Positions 12,231 through 23,152 of a stretch of 64,000 bases of DNA are shown in pieces. Source of the DNA: Acorus gramineus (lineage: Eukaryota > Streptophyta > Magnoliopsida > Acorales > Acoraceae); contig JAUJYN010000021.1 of assembly GCA_030737835.1 (NCBI GenBank), positions 2,031,048 to 2,095,047 of the forward strand, in the 5' to 3' direction. The translations under genes and the position numbers were made by a program. The notes beneath the pieces were generated by a model. It did no database searches and was not told where the DNA came from. It was given only the letters and a program-made list of their open reading frames with translations. Position 1 is the stretch's first letter. Each line of letters starts with the position of its first letter.

Positions 12231-12480
12231 AATAGATAAGCTATTCCATGATAGATAACTATTTCATTATTGATATAGAATATATAAGTTATTAATTTTT
12301 TATTTGGTTGTGTTATTAGTTATTATTGTTAGGAAACGTAATAACAAAGTTTTTTCTTGTTGAATAAATTGTGGATGTAATGTGAATATAATGTAGATAA
12401 AGATTTATAAAACTTTAAAAAATGATTTGGTGGGTCCCTTGATTAATAAGAGGTGATAGATTGAGCGAAAATATCATAAT
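12231..12480. repeat. Interspersed AT-rich repeat (copy 1)
   Basis: This segment is similar, in opposite orientation, to 61640-61915. Shared landmarks in order are a GAATAGATAAG-like start, TTGGTTGTGTT, GTAATAA, GTGGATxxAATGTGAAT, GATAAAGATTTATAAAA and ATAAGAGGTGAT. The two copies are diverged but collinear over roughly 250 bp. It is probably a short non-autonomous DNA element; its ends are not defined. Confidence 0.55.
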
Positions 12481-13031
12481 TTCAGTTGGGACTTTGAATA
12501 CAAATATCATCTTATTTTTAATTATACTGACATAGCTAAACACGTTTTACAAAAAAAAAATTTGTTGAACTTATTCACCCATATTTCACTTTATTCCCCT
12601 ACATTCCGCTACCTAAATAAGGTTTTAACTATGAAATTGATCTAGTCTTCATCATTCTATTTTCTAGATTTTTTTATGCACTATTAGAATCTGTACTATT
12701 TTTGCGTACAACTATTTTCTAGATGCTAACTTCAATATATATTGAGTGTTGTTACACTCAATTATTTTTATAGTCCAGAATAATGTTCTAAATACCTTTT
12801 TAGCCTCATGTATTTACTATAACAAGGTATATATTTCGTTATGATTTTTTTAACATTTTCTATAAATTGTACAATTCAATTCATTGAAGTATATGCTTCA
12901 TTTTTTAATATATAAAAATGTATATATTATTATACGAGGTATGTGATTTTTAAAGAAATAAAAATATGTGTGATCTACATTTTGGACTGTAAATGGACTA
13001 ATGTAACATTTTTCTTATGTATTAGATATTT

Positions 13032-13536
13032 GGGAAAATCCATATAACCCCCCTATAAACTGTCAAAAACCATATAACCCCTTGAAAACACTTATGTAAA
13101 TTCAAATGGCTCCCTGAATTGAATTTTCGTTGATATATTAGGATTATTATGAGAATATTTTGTCTGATTAACCTTGACTGAAAGCGTAGTATATAAAAAA
13201 AACCCCTACAATTTGCTAAAAAAATAGAAAATCATCTATAAATTATGATTTTGTTTATTTGTAAAGGGTTTTATGATCTATTCAGAAGGGTAAAATCGTC
13301 ATTTATAGAGGGTTTTCTGCATTGTTAACAAATTGTAAGGGTTTTGATATACCGTGTTTTCAATAACGGTAAACCAAACAAAATATTCGTAGAATATTCA
13401 TCATCTGTTAATAAACAAAGTTTAATTTAAGTGGTTATTTGAATTTACATAGGTGTTTTAAGGGGGTTATATGAACTTTAAAAAAAATCAAAGGTTATAT
13501 GAATTTCATGCCTACAAGGGGTTATTGAATTTTTCC
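13032..13536. mobile_element. Foldback element of about 505 bp
   Basis: It begins GGGAAAATCCATATAACCCC and ends with the complementary series GGGGTTATTGAATTTTTCC. Further pairing occurs inside: CACTTATGTAAATTCAAAT near 13090 against ATTTGAATTTACATAGGTG near 13440. GATATT is present just outside each end and may be part of the target duplication. No coding potential. Confidence 0.7.
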
Positions 13537-14454
13537 TTGGATATTCTCATAGGCTTATCGATGCATGTAAAGAACATTGATAAGGTGTAGAGTTACAGGT
13601 TAAGGGCTTATCAAGAATAATCAAGAAAATCAAGAAAGAAAGGTGAGTGAGCAAAAGGAAGAGATTGAAGTGATGTGACAACAAGAAAACATTCTATTTT
13701 GAGTGATCAATCACTTCAAGCCAATGATATGAAGCTATGTAGTTAATTAGTATTCTAAGAAAGGTACAGTAAATATCCTGGTACAAGAGCCCCCCTTTGA
13801 CCAAAAATGGTCACGAGCATTCACTGGTGTATCAAAAGCCTTGAAAGAGAACAAAATCTCCCCCGAAAAAAAAACAAGAGGAAAAAATTGAATTTCTACT
13901 GCTTCTCTTTTCTTCCTTTTTTTTTTTACTGTACATTAATATAAGTAAATCATGTAAAACTGAAAAGGCTGGTTGGGAAGCAAAAACAAAAGTAGATGAC
14001 TGTGGGGCTGTCACTGTCCCCCTTACCTGCACGAGCAATGAATGTAGTTTGGCAACACTAATGAGTTGTATGAAAGAATGCTTCAACACTTGATGAAACT
14101 TTTAATTGTTTCACTCTTCCATTAAATGGATCTTTGATCACCATGAAGGGATATTTGCAGATTGTGTATTTTCTTTGTTTTTTTTGTCTATCTTGCAAAA
14201 TTATTTCAGGCTTGCCCTCTTCTTTTACATGTCCTTTTACTATTGTTCTACAGTGATATTTTACACTTTATTATACATGATCACGTGATGCCCTTTTTAT
14301 TTATTTATTTATTTTTTTGTACCTACAAAGGCTAGATTTTGTTACCCTTTTTAGGTCTTCTTAGGCTTTCTAGTCTAAACCACTGCCCACCTATCCCTCC
14401 CTCTACATATACCCCTGGACTCATATTTGGATCAAAATTTTTCCCTCGCTCTAC
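13537..14454. other. Promoter-side region of the GATA gene
   Basis: No other gene is recognised. The last 100 bases before the GATA start codon are CT-rich, consistent with a plant 5' untranslated region. I could not identify a convincing TATA box. Confidence 0.35.
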
Positions 14455-15900
14455 ATGACTTCATTTTATTTGAGTCATCAAGCTTCCCCTCTTGAGGGGA
14501 TCATTGAATATCCAAGCCATATAAGTAGTAGTACTCCATTCACCCAAGAATCTCATGAAGCTTCTGCATGTATGTGCCCCATCTTCTTCAACCCATCATC
14601 AACACAACCAGGAGGACACCGTGGAGATCAACAACTGCACCAACACAACCATGATGTGGTAATTAAGGACTATAATTTCCATTTACATAATCTCTTTTTA
14701 TGTGAAATCTATTTGGGTTAACTCATATTTCTATATTAAATGATAGACACAGGTAAATAAACTTGATCCGAACTTTCTCCGACTGTCATTAGTTCCCGCC
14801 ACCGACGATCCCGCCACAGACGATGACACTAAAGACTACAACAATAGCAATTACAAATCATCTATGATTGATGAGGATGGAGAATGCTCGGCGAGATGGA
14901 TGCCTTCGAAGATGAGGTTTATGAGGAAGATGATGAACTCAAATAATCAGATCGAGAAACCAACTAGAAGGAACAATAAAGCTTTACAGAATCAACAGGA
15001 GCCTCTGATGCTTCCCAATGAAGGTAGCAACATCAGTAGCAGATCCATTAATGGCGATCCCTTGAACAGCCCGATCAGAGTCTGCTCAGATTGCCAAACA
15101 ACAAAGACTCCTCTATGGAGGAGTGGTCCTTGTGGCCCCAAGGTCTCTCTCTATTTCTCTACACACCGCTGAATGATTTAATTAACAAAACTGTTGAGAT
15201 TTGAGTATATCTAAACTTAGTTATTCAAGGAATCAAGGAAAGAAAACCCCATGAATGGGTGTTGTATATATATTCAATAAATATATTATAAGATGCATTT
15301 ACATCTCTCTTATCAGTGAAAAATATTCTATGAATATTCTACAATCAATTGTGATTAATTATGTTGTTTCTTTTCATCTTTGCTTCCTCCAATCTTGCAT
15401 GAGTTATGCTATTCCTCTTTCCATCTTTTCTTTTATCAATGATGTGTTTCTATCCATCTTTGCTTTCATTAATGATGTGTTTCTTTCCATCTTTGATTCC
15501 TTCAGTTATTTGGTTTATAAATAGGATCCTAGTAATATCTTTCTGATTATGTATGCATGTATTGGTGCAGTCACTTTGTAATGCATGTGGAATTAGACAA
15601 AGGAAGGCGAGAAGGGCGTTGGCCGCTGCAGCAATGGGTGGTGGAGGACTGATCACAACTGAGGCCTCAAGTAAGGTGAAGAAGGATGATATGGGGGTGA
15701 ATTGCACCCTCCCATTCAAGAAGAGGTGCAAATTCATGGATGGTGCTCATCTTCCAAAGAAGCATAAGCCCCGCTGCTTCGATGATGAATTCACGATTCG
15801 ATTGAGTAAGAGCTCGGCGTTCCATCAGGTATTCCCGCAAGACGAAAGGGAGGCGGCGATCTTGTTGATGGCCTTATCTTGTGGTCTCATCTGTGGTTGA
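14455..15900 (+). CDS. Class-B GATA transcription factor with C-terminal LLM domain (GNC/GNL type)
   Basis: Three exons are inferred: 14455-14658, 14753-15142 and 15571-15900, both introns in phase 0 with GT...AG borders, giving 307 residues. The single zinc finger is split by intron 2. It starts VCSDCQTTKTPLWRSGPCGPK at the end of exon 2 and resumes SLCNACGIRQRKARRA in exon 3, giving CxxC-18-CxxC with the IRQRKARRA signature of plant class-B GATAs. Near the C-terminus EREAAILLMALSCGLICG contains the leucine-leucine-methionine (LLM) motif. The long N-terminal region rich in Ser, His and Asn fits the GNC and GNL/CGA1 branch rather than the short HAN type. Known members act in the nucleus on greening, chloroplast development and nitrogen, light and cytokinin responses; that role here is inferred. 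The gene appears intact, and I chose the ATG at 14455 as the first in frame after a CT-rich leader. Confidence 0.9.
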
Positions 15901-16012
15901 TCTTTTTTTTATTCTTATTTTGGTTTGTGTTTAAGTTGTTGTACTAGTTTTGTGTGTCTAGCTTGAGAGAGCTGAGTGTGTGAAGAGCCTGAGAAAGATT
16001 TATAATAATCGT

Positions 16013-16018
16013 AATAAA
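16013..16018 (+). terminator. Possible polyadenylation signal of the GATA gene
   Basis: An AATAAA hexamer lies 113 nt after the stop codon, followed by a T run. Position and context are plausible for a plant near-upstream element, but such hexamers are common in AT-rich DNA. Confidence 0.35.
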
Positions 16019-17400
16019 TTTTTTTTTGGTAATGCTATCAAGTGTGTAATGGGGATTGATTTGTCCTTTGATGGATGTTAAGATGCAGATTTGATCTTCT
16101 CTGGAATGTTTGTTGTAAACACAAGGACAATAAATATTTAGGGTTAAAGCCTTTCTTATCAATAGATTTTCTCTCATCTATCTTTGCTATGTGTTTCAGA
16201 ACTCCTAGCTTTGGATCTGGGTTTATGATAGAATTAGATTTGAAAAACCATGTCTTTTTAATTGTGTAATTCAGATTTGAGCACTTGTCATTGAAAGGAT
16301 ATTTTCAATTCTACAAATTCTCATTTCATGTACTCCTATATATATTTGTCTATTTTGGGCATCAAAATTTCACTGGAAATTATTACTATTATTGTACTGG
16401 AATTTAGAATGATGCTAGTTATATTTTATTTTAAAACTTTGTAGGAACTTATGTGAGCCCATTCCATGCATGTAATTAATTGCTTAAAATAACTGATTTG
16501 TTTATTAATTAGGATTTTTTTTGCTATGATTTTTGTGATAGGATTGTACATTAATGTTTGTGCTTTAATTTTTGTTCGCTATGGCAGAAAATTACAAACT
16601 GGGTGTTTAAGTTCAATTACAAATCATTTTTAGTTGAATACATTTTTTACAAGTTTTCAAACACACATACAGTAACCATATATTTTTACTGAAAAGTAAT
16701 ATTTATTGGAGTTTTACATGGAAATTAACAAATGGACCCTACTTATTCTTTTTAGATTTTGAATGGAGAACATAAGGTTTTCAACCTAATTTTGGTACAT
16801 CATCTGTTTGAGAGGAAAAACAGGATCGATTTTACTGAAAAACTTTAATTGGATCCTAATTTTTTTAGGACAACTTTCATTTACATATCATTTGAAAAGT
16901 CTAATTTTTTTTTTATAACTTAATAATATATTGATTAAATTAAATATGAAAAACACAGGTGGGTTCAAGAACAATAGGACTAGAGAGAGGGGGTTCCTCC
17001 CAACTTCTAGTAGGAACTGATGGTAAATACTTAAAATAATAACCTAATTATAAAATGTACGATATATCTGTTTAATATATCTGGAAGGGTGAATAACTTG
17101 ACTTGCGTTAAAAATATTTTTTGATTTTTTATTCAATATTACCTCAAAAGAAAAATTAGAAATAAACAATTGAGTATTTAAGGTAATCAAATATTATCCT
17201 ATCATTGTAACAATAATCACTCAAAATAGAGTCCAAATCTAGGCAGGATTAAGTTCGATCAGTATCGAACTACACCACCTATGAATCGAACTACACAGCC
17301 TACAAATCGATTTGTAGAGCCAATTGTCTCTCCTATAGGATATTGATGATACTGACCAAATTCTGGCTTCATTGAATCTAATAGGAGAATAATATTTTGA
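16019..17400. other. AT-rich spacer between the GATA gene and element B
   Basis: No gene or repeat is recognised. A short patch at 17258-17320 repeats the word ATCGAACTACAC in a diverged form. Confidence 0.4.
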
Positions 17401-17916
17401 TGTAGGACAGATTTAAAAAAAAATCAATGTGGAATATTTGATTTAAAATTTATCCTCAAAATAAAGTTTTACATATGAGATTTTATCATTTGTAGATAAT
17501 CTTATTATTTAAATCATAATAATCACTTTTATTGGTGAATTATGATTTTAGGATTTTTAGGATCTATTATTTTATTAAATTTTAATAATTGTCATTGTAA
17601 TTGTATCTTTACTATTTTAGAGTAATAATTGATAGTATGAGTATGTATTTAATATTTGTGGTCTATATAAGGAGTGCCACAATCTTTTGTTAGGGATAAC
17701 TTTTGATCAATCAATAAAATTATATTTTCTCTTGTTATTTTCATTGTGAATTCAAAGATTCTTGTGGATTGACTGAGTTTATGAGATCTCAACGCTTATT
17801 GGATCTTTTTATCCGTTTCACACTGCATTAGATGGTATCATTTATTTTCCTTGTGGATTCAAGGAGTTTACGAGATCTCAACGCTTGTTGGATCTTTTTA
17901 TCCGTTTCACATTGTG
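17401..17916 (+). repeat. 5' LTR of element B
   Basis: It starts TGTAGGACAG and aligns with 44319-45699 over its whole length. A promoter-like TATATAA sits at 17664-17670, matching CTATATAA near 44590. The 3' part carries a duplication of about 90 bp: the series GAGATCTCAACGCTT, GGATCTTTTTATCCGTTTCACA occurs twice (about 17783-17830 and 17870-17910). The first copy runs into a primer-site-like GATGGTATCA, so the duplication may include the LTR/primer-site border. Confidence 0.8.
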
Positions 17917-17921
17917 TTAGG

Positions 17922-17934
17922 TGGTATCAGAGTG
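17922..17934 (+). other. Primer-binding site of element B
   Basis: TGGTATCAGAGTG follows the LTR end after a 5-base spacer. It matches the 3' end of plant initiator methionine tRNA (usual site TGGTATCAGAGC), the standard primer for many plant LTR retrotransposons. Confidence 0.8.
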
Positions 17935-18470
17935 AGGATCGTCTGGCTTTGAAGGCACATAGCTGGGCGAGGAACAACCATCCCGTTCATGGTGATCATG
18001 GAGTGTAGGAGCTGTTTTAACCGTTGCAGAAAAGCCAAAATCATCTTTGGGAGGAGTTTCATCAGAAAACGCGACAAACTCTTTGTGGGGTTAATGCTGG
18101 CGTAAATCTCAATGCTGACAACAGACGACCTGAGAGTGAAAGGATGCACACCGAGGGATTTTCTTGAGGCCAACGTGTTGCTTATAACATTGTTCAACGA
18201 CATTCTCATTATCTACCCGATTATGATGATGACTCGGATGATGAAGGCGGTGAACTATACGACTGTCGCCGAGAAGGCAGCATACATACTACAACAATTA
18301 TTTTTCAAAGGTGGACATATCTTATTTCAATGGTAATTTGCCAATTGATGATTTCCTTTATTAGATCTTAGAGATTGATAAATTCTTTGAGATAATGGAG
18401 GTGCGCCAAGAGGAGATGGTCAGATTGGTGGCACTTCGACTCACGAGTGATGCTGCTAATTGGTGGGACC
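17935..18470 (+). pseudogene. Element B gag, N-terminal part (interrupted)
   Basis: This is degenerate coding DNA with several frame changes. In the last 80 bases a frame reads [20 protein letters not shown], the usual Ty3-type capsid segment (KVxLVALRLxxxAxxWWxxL). It stops abruptly at 18470, where A1 is inserted. The capsid frame resumes at 38305 after the target duplication GGACC. Upstream residues are acidic and broken by stops. Confidence 0.7.
18466..18470. repeat. Target-site duplication of A1 (left)
   Basis: GGACC precedes the TGTTATATATG terminus and is repeated at 38300-38304 right after the TGACA terminus. This 5-bp duplication ties the two LTRs to one insertion event. Confidence 0.85.
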
Positions 18471-18899
18471 TGTTATATATGTATCACTTTTTGCCTTCTG
18501 GTAACAATTGGAGCATTCTGACAGTTTTTCAATTTTTTTCGTTTTCGATCGGAACCGCTAAAATTTTGAACTTTTAGCTATCATCCTGAGTTTGGAGACT
18601 CTGATTGAAAATCTAACTGCATATTATGTGTCCTGGTGCCATTCCAAGCCGCTCACGAAAATTTCATCGAATTCCGGTAATGTTTCAGAATTTTGCAGTT
18701 CCGAAGCGTATCCGAGTTTTGACCGAGTGAGAAGTCATTGGGAGACTTGACTTGGTCAAAAGTGTGCCCATGACTTGGTCAACCCCCTTTGTTTTCTAGT
18801 GTGGATGGGTTGACCTAAGGCAAAGTGCACTTAATCCTAGCCTAAACCTAATTAATTAGGGCTAATTGAGGGTGTGAGTGTGTGTGGAGTGGGTGTGAG

Positions 18900-18907
18900 T
18901 ATAAAGG
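18900..18907 (+). promoter_or_regulatory. TATA box of A1 5' LTR
   Basis: TATAAAGG lies about 430 bp into the LTR, preceded by a GTGTGAG-rich stretch and followed by a CT microsatellite. The same motif is at 32759-32766 in the 3' LTR. Confidence 0.6.
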
Positions 18908-18960
18908 AATCCCACGAAAACATCCCCCCCCCCCCACTATTCATCATCTTCTCCAATTTT

Positions 18961-18983
18961 TCTCTCTCTCTCTCTCTCTCCCT
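18961..18983. repeat. CT microsatellite in LTR leader
   Basis: A run of about eleven TC units lies just after the predicted transcription start. Shorter CT runs occur at the matching places in A2 (19612-19632) and in the A1 3' LTR (32815-32829). Confidence 0.75.
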
Positions 18984-20089
18984 CTCTTTAAATCCCATTT
19001 TTGACCTAGCTAGGGTGCTTAAAACCAAAAACCCTAAGAAGAGAAAAGATAGGTGAGCTCCTGATCTACCTTCCGGTGGTCTCGGATTCGAGTTCCCTCA
19101 AGTCTGACCCCCTCTAATGCTCTCTTTTCTCCTCTGATTTCAGCCATTTCGAGGGCTGAAGGAGATCTTGGTGGTGGTGGTCCTTGAGGTGGTGTTTCGG
19201 TGCGCGAAGAGCAACCGATCTTCCCTTCCTTCCTTTCCTTCCTTGGGTGAGGTTTCCTTTCCTTCCTTTCTTGTTTAGATACTTGATTAGGAGGTGTTTT
19301 ATATATGTGTCACTTTTAACCTGCTGGTAACCGTTGGAGCGTCCTGGCAGTTTTTAAAATTTTTAGGGTTTTCGATCAGAACCGCTAATTTTTGGACTGT
19401 TAGCTATCGTCCTGAGCTAGAGGACTCCGATTGGAAATCTAACTGCATATTTGGTGTCCTGGTGCCATTTTAGACCTCTCACGAAAATTTCATCGAATTC
19501 CGGTATCGTTTACAAAAATTTCGCAGTTCCGGGGCGTATCCGGGTTTTTAAGTCGCGCTCTACTTAAAAGGAATAAAAAATATCTAATCACTATTCATCA
19601 TCTTCCCGACTTGCTCTCTCTCTCTCTCTCCTCTCCTCCGTTTTTCTTCCGTTTGAGCCCCCTACACCCCTCAAAACCAAAAACCTAAAGCACGGGAAGT
19701 GTAGATCGGGTCCCGATCTATGCTCCGGTGTCTTCAAATCCGAATTCCGACGATCCTAGCCTCCCCGACCTCCCCTCTCTCTGTTTCGAGCCAAATCGAG
19801 GGCCGTGATAGATCGGGGCGTGAGAAGGCTTTTGGGAAGGGTTTCGGCGCGTGGAGATCCACCGGACGCCTCTTCCTCCCCTCGGTAAGCCTTCTTTCTC
19901 TCCTTTTTCTTGTCTAGATGATTGCTAGGGGGGGGGGGGGGTTTGTGGTTGGGAGGTGGTCGGTGGCAGTGGGGTCGTCGGAGGGTGGTCGAAGGTGGTT
20001 GGAGGTGGTCGGCGGCAGTGTGAGGGGTGGTTGGTGGTGCTCGGGCTGGTGGGAGACGTCCTCGGGCACAGGCAGCAGCGGCAGCGACC

Positions 20090-20690
20090 CAGGCGGCGCG
20101 CAGGCCGGGCGCGCGCGGGCACGAGCGCGTGCATGCGCGGGCGTGCGTGCGCGCGGCGTGCGCGCGAGTGCGCGCGGGTCTGGTGCGGGGAGCTGCTCGG
20201 GTGGCTGTGCGCATGGCTGTCCGTGCGGCTGTGTGCGAGGGGCTGATGGCGAGCTGCGCGCGAGGAGCTGGTCGCGCGGGTCCGGCACGAGGGGCTGGTC
20301 GGGGGCGTGCGCGAGGTAGTGGCCGAGGTGCTGGGCGTGCGCGCGTGCGTGCGCGCGAGCGTGCGCGTGCGGGCGTGCGCTCGGAGGTGCGTGCGAGGTG
20401 CGCGCGAGGTGCGGCAAGGTGGCGGAGGTGCGTGCGAGGTGCGGCAAGGTGTGCGGGGTGCGTGCGAGGTGCGCGCGAGGTGCGGCAAGGTGGCGGAGGT
20501 GCGCGCGGGGTGCGCGCGGGGCGAGGCGCTGCGCGCGGGGGCGTGCGGGGTGCCCCGGGAAGCTCGGCGGTGTGTCTCGGCGGCGGGCAGGGGCCCGGCG
20601 GTGTGCGGGGTGCGCGGGCTGAAGCGCGGCGGTGCACCCGGGCGGTCGGGTGGCCGTGCGGGTGGTTGCCGGAGTGCTCGGGCTAACGTG
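20090..20690. other. GC-rich alternating purine-pyrimidine island in A2 LTR
   Basis: This tract is dominated by GCGCGCG, GTGCGTGCG and GGTGCG words. It produces long open frames on both strands that are only Arg/Ala/Pro/Gly repeats, with no domain. I treat these as composition artefacts. The tract lies within the predicted first LTR intron. Confidence 0.8.
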
Positions 20691-20811
20691 CGTGCGGATC
20701 GCGTGCACGTTTGCCTGAGTGTTAGGTGTTTGTTGTGGGTTTTGGGTATTTATTTGAGTATTTAATGATATTTGTGGATTTATACTTACCAAGTAATACC
20801 CTGTCTTGCAG

Positions 20812-22162
20812 ATCTCGACGGGCGGTCGCGCGACGACCCAGATACTGGTGAGTGGGACAATCCAACCCAGTAGAGAGGTGTTATACGCACTTGGGCGTAT
20901 ACCGACCTCTCCTGGGGCACCGTGGATTATATTAACCTGTAATAATATGTATTGCATGTGAGCATGATGAAAAATGTAGAATGCATGCTACCCTAGGCTT
21001 TTATGTTAGGGACTTGCACCCATAGGATAGGTGTAAGAGCCATGCAGCATGTCCCCTGGTTTTCATGTTAGGAAACCCCGGCCTATGCATGCGTCCTACT
21101 AGTTTATTTATTAAAATTAAATGCTGGTATCTGTTAGATTGCATGCCTTAGGATAATATTATAGGGAGGAGCCTTGCGAGGTCAACGCTGAGACCCGTGT
21201 TAGGGTACTCCGTGTTCCTTGTTTGGTTGTCGGGATGTCCTGTATCGGGACCTCGGGCTGCCCTCCCAAGGTTCTAGTCCCAATAATATTATATGTAATG
21301 ATTGTATGATTGGTATGATTATTAGCATGTGTAGTGAATATTATAGGGGAGGGGCCTTGCGAGGACAGCGGTGAGACCCGTGTTAGGGTACTCCGTGTTC
21401 CTTGTTTGGTTGTCGGGGTATCCTGTATCGGGAACTCACACCGCCCTCCCGAGTTCTTTCCCCCAATGATATTACAACTTTGCTTTTGATTGTACTTATT
21501 CCCGCATCTTGGATATGCGCCCTGGAGGAACTCTGAAGAGTTCATGACATTTGAGTGGTAGAGATGTATTGTCGGCGGATCCGAGTGGATCATATGCGTA
21601 TGGATAGGCTGTTCTGTTCCCTGCGTTGGATCCGGTAGAGGCTACCCCCAGCGTTAGAAAGGTCGTCCTTCGGAGGACCCACCTCAGTAGGCACCTCCTG
21701 ATTTGGTTTCGGACTGTGCTGAAGTTGTGGGTGGAGACCAAGCGGCCTACGGAGTGGAGGGAGAGACTATCGGTGGACCAAGGGTGACCAACAGCCTAGT
21801 CAGTCCCAAAATCCTATGTCACCCGTGGTAGGGTGAGGGTGAGGGTGTAGTGGGTTGGCGATGAGCGACCTACTGGATTTGTGAATAGATGATTATCAGT
21901 CCCAATAGCCTATGTCACCCATGGATGGGTGAGGGTGAGGGTGTGGTGGTTCGGCGAAGTACGAACCACTGGATTATGTTGTTATGTATTGATGGGTGGA
22001 TAAAATAATGGAATATTGTGGTAAATATTGTCTGTGTTGCATGGGCTGTGCTGTTCACTGAGCGTGTGGCTCACCCCTCGCACATGTTTTTCCCCAGTGG
22101 TCACTGAGCCTGAGCTAGAGCCGGAGCAGCAGTTGGAGCTTTCCGAGGGATTTCTTCAGTAG
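20812..22162 (+). CDS. Putative spliced LTR reading frame, A2 copy
   Basis: This is a hypothetical gene inside the LTR. A 36-nt segment (20812-20847) is bordered by CTTGCAG and GTGAGT. A second acceptor (TTTTTCCCCAG, to 22097) opens a last exon 22098-22162 that ends in TAG. Joined at these sites the frame is open. The 36-nt part encodes LDGRSRDDPDT, and the last part is acidic (many Glu) and ends ELSEGFLQ. A preceding exon probably ends at 19884 before GTAAGC in a compatible phase, but I see no good start codon in this copy. The function is unknown. The arrangement is shared by seven LTRs in this window. Confidence 0.35.
20873..20911 (+). other. Covarying stem-loop, A2 LTR
   Basis: The outer stem is AGAGAGG/CCTCTC and the inner stem TATACGC/GCGTATA, with loop ACTTGG. 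It lies 25 nt after the GTGAGT donor. Compare the copies at 23458, 42226 and 40239, where both arms change together. Confidence 0.7.
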
Positions 22163-22509
22163 CGGAGCAGCGCCACGTTCCGCGAGTGCCAGAGGTTATC
22201 AGCATCCCTTCTTGTCTGTATGTATTTGATTTCCGTGCTTGGCACGTGTTTGTATATGTTCAGTTGTATTTGTGTATATTGGCTCTCACAGGACAGATGA
22301 TTGAGTATTGAGTCTGTAGAATGGTTATTCACAGATTCAGTCTTTTGCTTCCGCATTTGGTGTATATATCATGTCAGCCCCTTTTGTTGCATGTGTGTCA
22401 TTCTAGTTGTCTGTGTATGATATATATTATTGACCTCCTGTGTAGATTCTGATATTATATATACACTTGCCGCGTCCCTGGGTTGGCCGCCCTGGGGCGT
22501 GACAAAAGT

Positions 22510-22521
22510 TGGTATCAGAGC
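22510..22521 (+). other. Primer-binding site of A2
   Basis: TGGTATCAGAGC, complementary to the 3' end of initiator methionine tRNA, lies six bases after the LTR end. Confidence 0.85.
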
Positions 22522-22623
22522 CTGGTCCTGTCAGAGCCAATAGTCTTCCTTTCGTAGAGATGAGTCCTAGGATTTCGATATGAGTATTCTGATCCTAGTG
22601 TCTGGTTTTCTTAGGGTGCTGAT

Positions 22624-23152
22624 ATGCCTCCTCGCAGAGGACGGCGCGGACGAGGTCCCTCTCGGTCTTTGGAGGTTTCCGGACCTACCAGAGACGAGGA
22701 TGCTACCGGAGAGCCCTTGACGCAGGAGCCTCCTGCTTGGGAGCGTGCTATCGCTCGGTTGGCTGACTTGGTGGAGACACAGACGAGGATGCTGGCAGAG
22801 CAGGCTAGAGAGATTCAGGAGCTGAGGGTGACCCGCGAGGTAGTTCCGCAGGTCCCCTTGGTGGCAGATCCGCCTGTGGTACCTGATGTACCCCCAGTTC
22901 CTGTGGCAGTTCCGGCGGTGGGAGTTGAGGATCCCCTGCAGAGGGAGGAGGAGCTAGAGGCGGCAGCGCGAGTGCGGCAGAGCGGCCTCAACGCCTTTCT
23001 GAAGCTCCATCCTCCCGAGTTTCATGGGCAGTCGGCAGATCCTCTTGCGCCAGAGCGTTGGTTGAGGGAGGTGGATGCGATCTTCGCGGCCATGCTTTGG
23101 ACTGATCGCCAGCGAGTCGCCTTGGCCACCTTCATGCTGAAGGGTAACGCTC
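22624..23152 (+). pseudogene. A2 gag, N-terminal fragment
   Basis: The frame begins MPPRRGRRGRGPSR and continues into the capsid start (LHPPEFHG, then PERWLREVDAIF and LATFMLKG), closely matching the A1 gag at 24903 onward. The frame stays open past the junction at about 23152. From there it is translating A1 LTR DNA (Gly/Arg/Ala-rich residues to 23271), so the last 40 residues of that open frame are not gag. The break follows FMLKG, just before the conserved ADWW segment. Confidence 0.8.

Larger units (their letters stand above)
19295..22504 (+). repeat. 5' LTR of A2 (3.2 kb)
   Basis: It ends GGCGTGACA at 22504. Parts in order are the promoter-side region, a CT run, a GC-rich island (about 20090-20690), the 36-nt microexon candidate, the covarying stem-loop, two CCTTGCGAGG blocks (about 21170 and 21350), two GGTGAGGGTGAGGGTG repeats (21829, 21929), the final acceptor and the LTR end. 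Confidence 0.85.
19295..23152 (+). mobile_element. Element A2: A-family insertion truncated by deletion
   Basis: A2 starts TGTTTTATATATGTG inside the A1 5' LTR. It has a complete LTR (19295-22504), a primer-binding site and the N-terminal part of gag. At about 23152 its gag passes directly into A1 LTR sequence. A single deletion therefore removed the rest of A2 and about 0.45 kb of the A1 LTR. No right-hand target duplication survives. Its LTR belongs to the subfamily that encodes the ELSEGFLQ tail and has two copies of the CCTTGCGAGG block. Confidence 0.8.

Noticed and set aside
19756..20957. Long open frames (293 and 347 codons, minus; 219 codons, plus) rich in Arg, Ala, Pro and Gly
   Set aside because: They occur in several frames on both strands at once, have no domain, and come from GC-rich repeats in the LTR.
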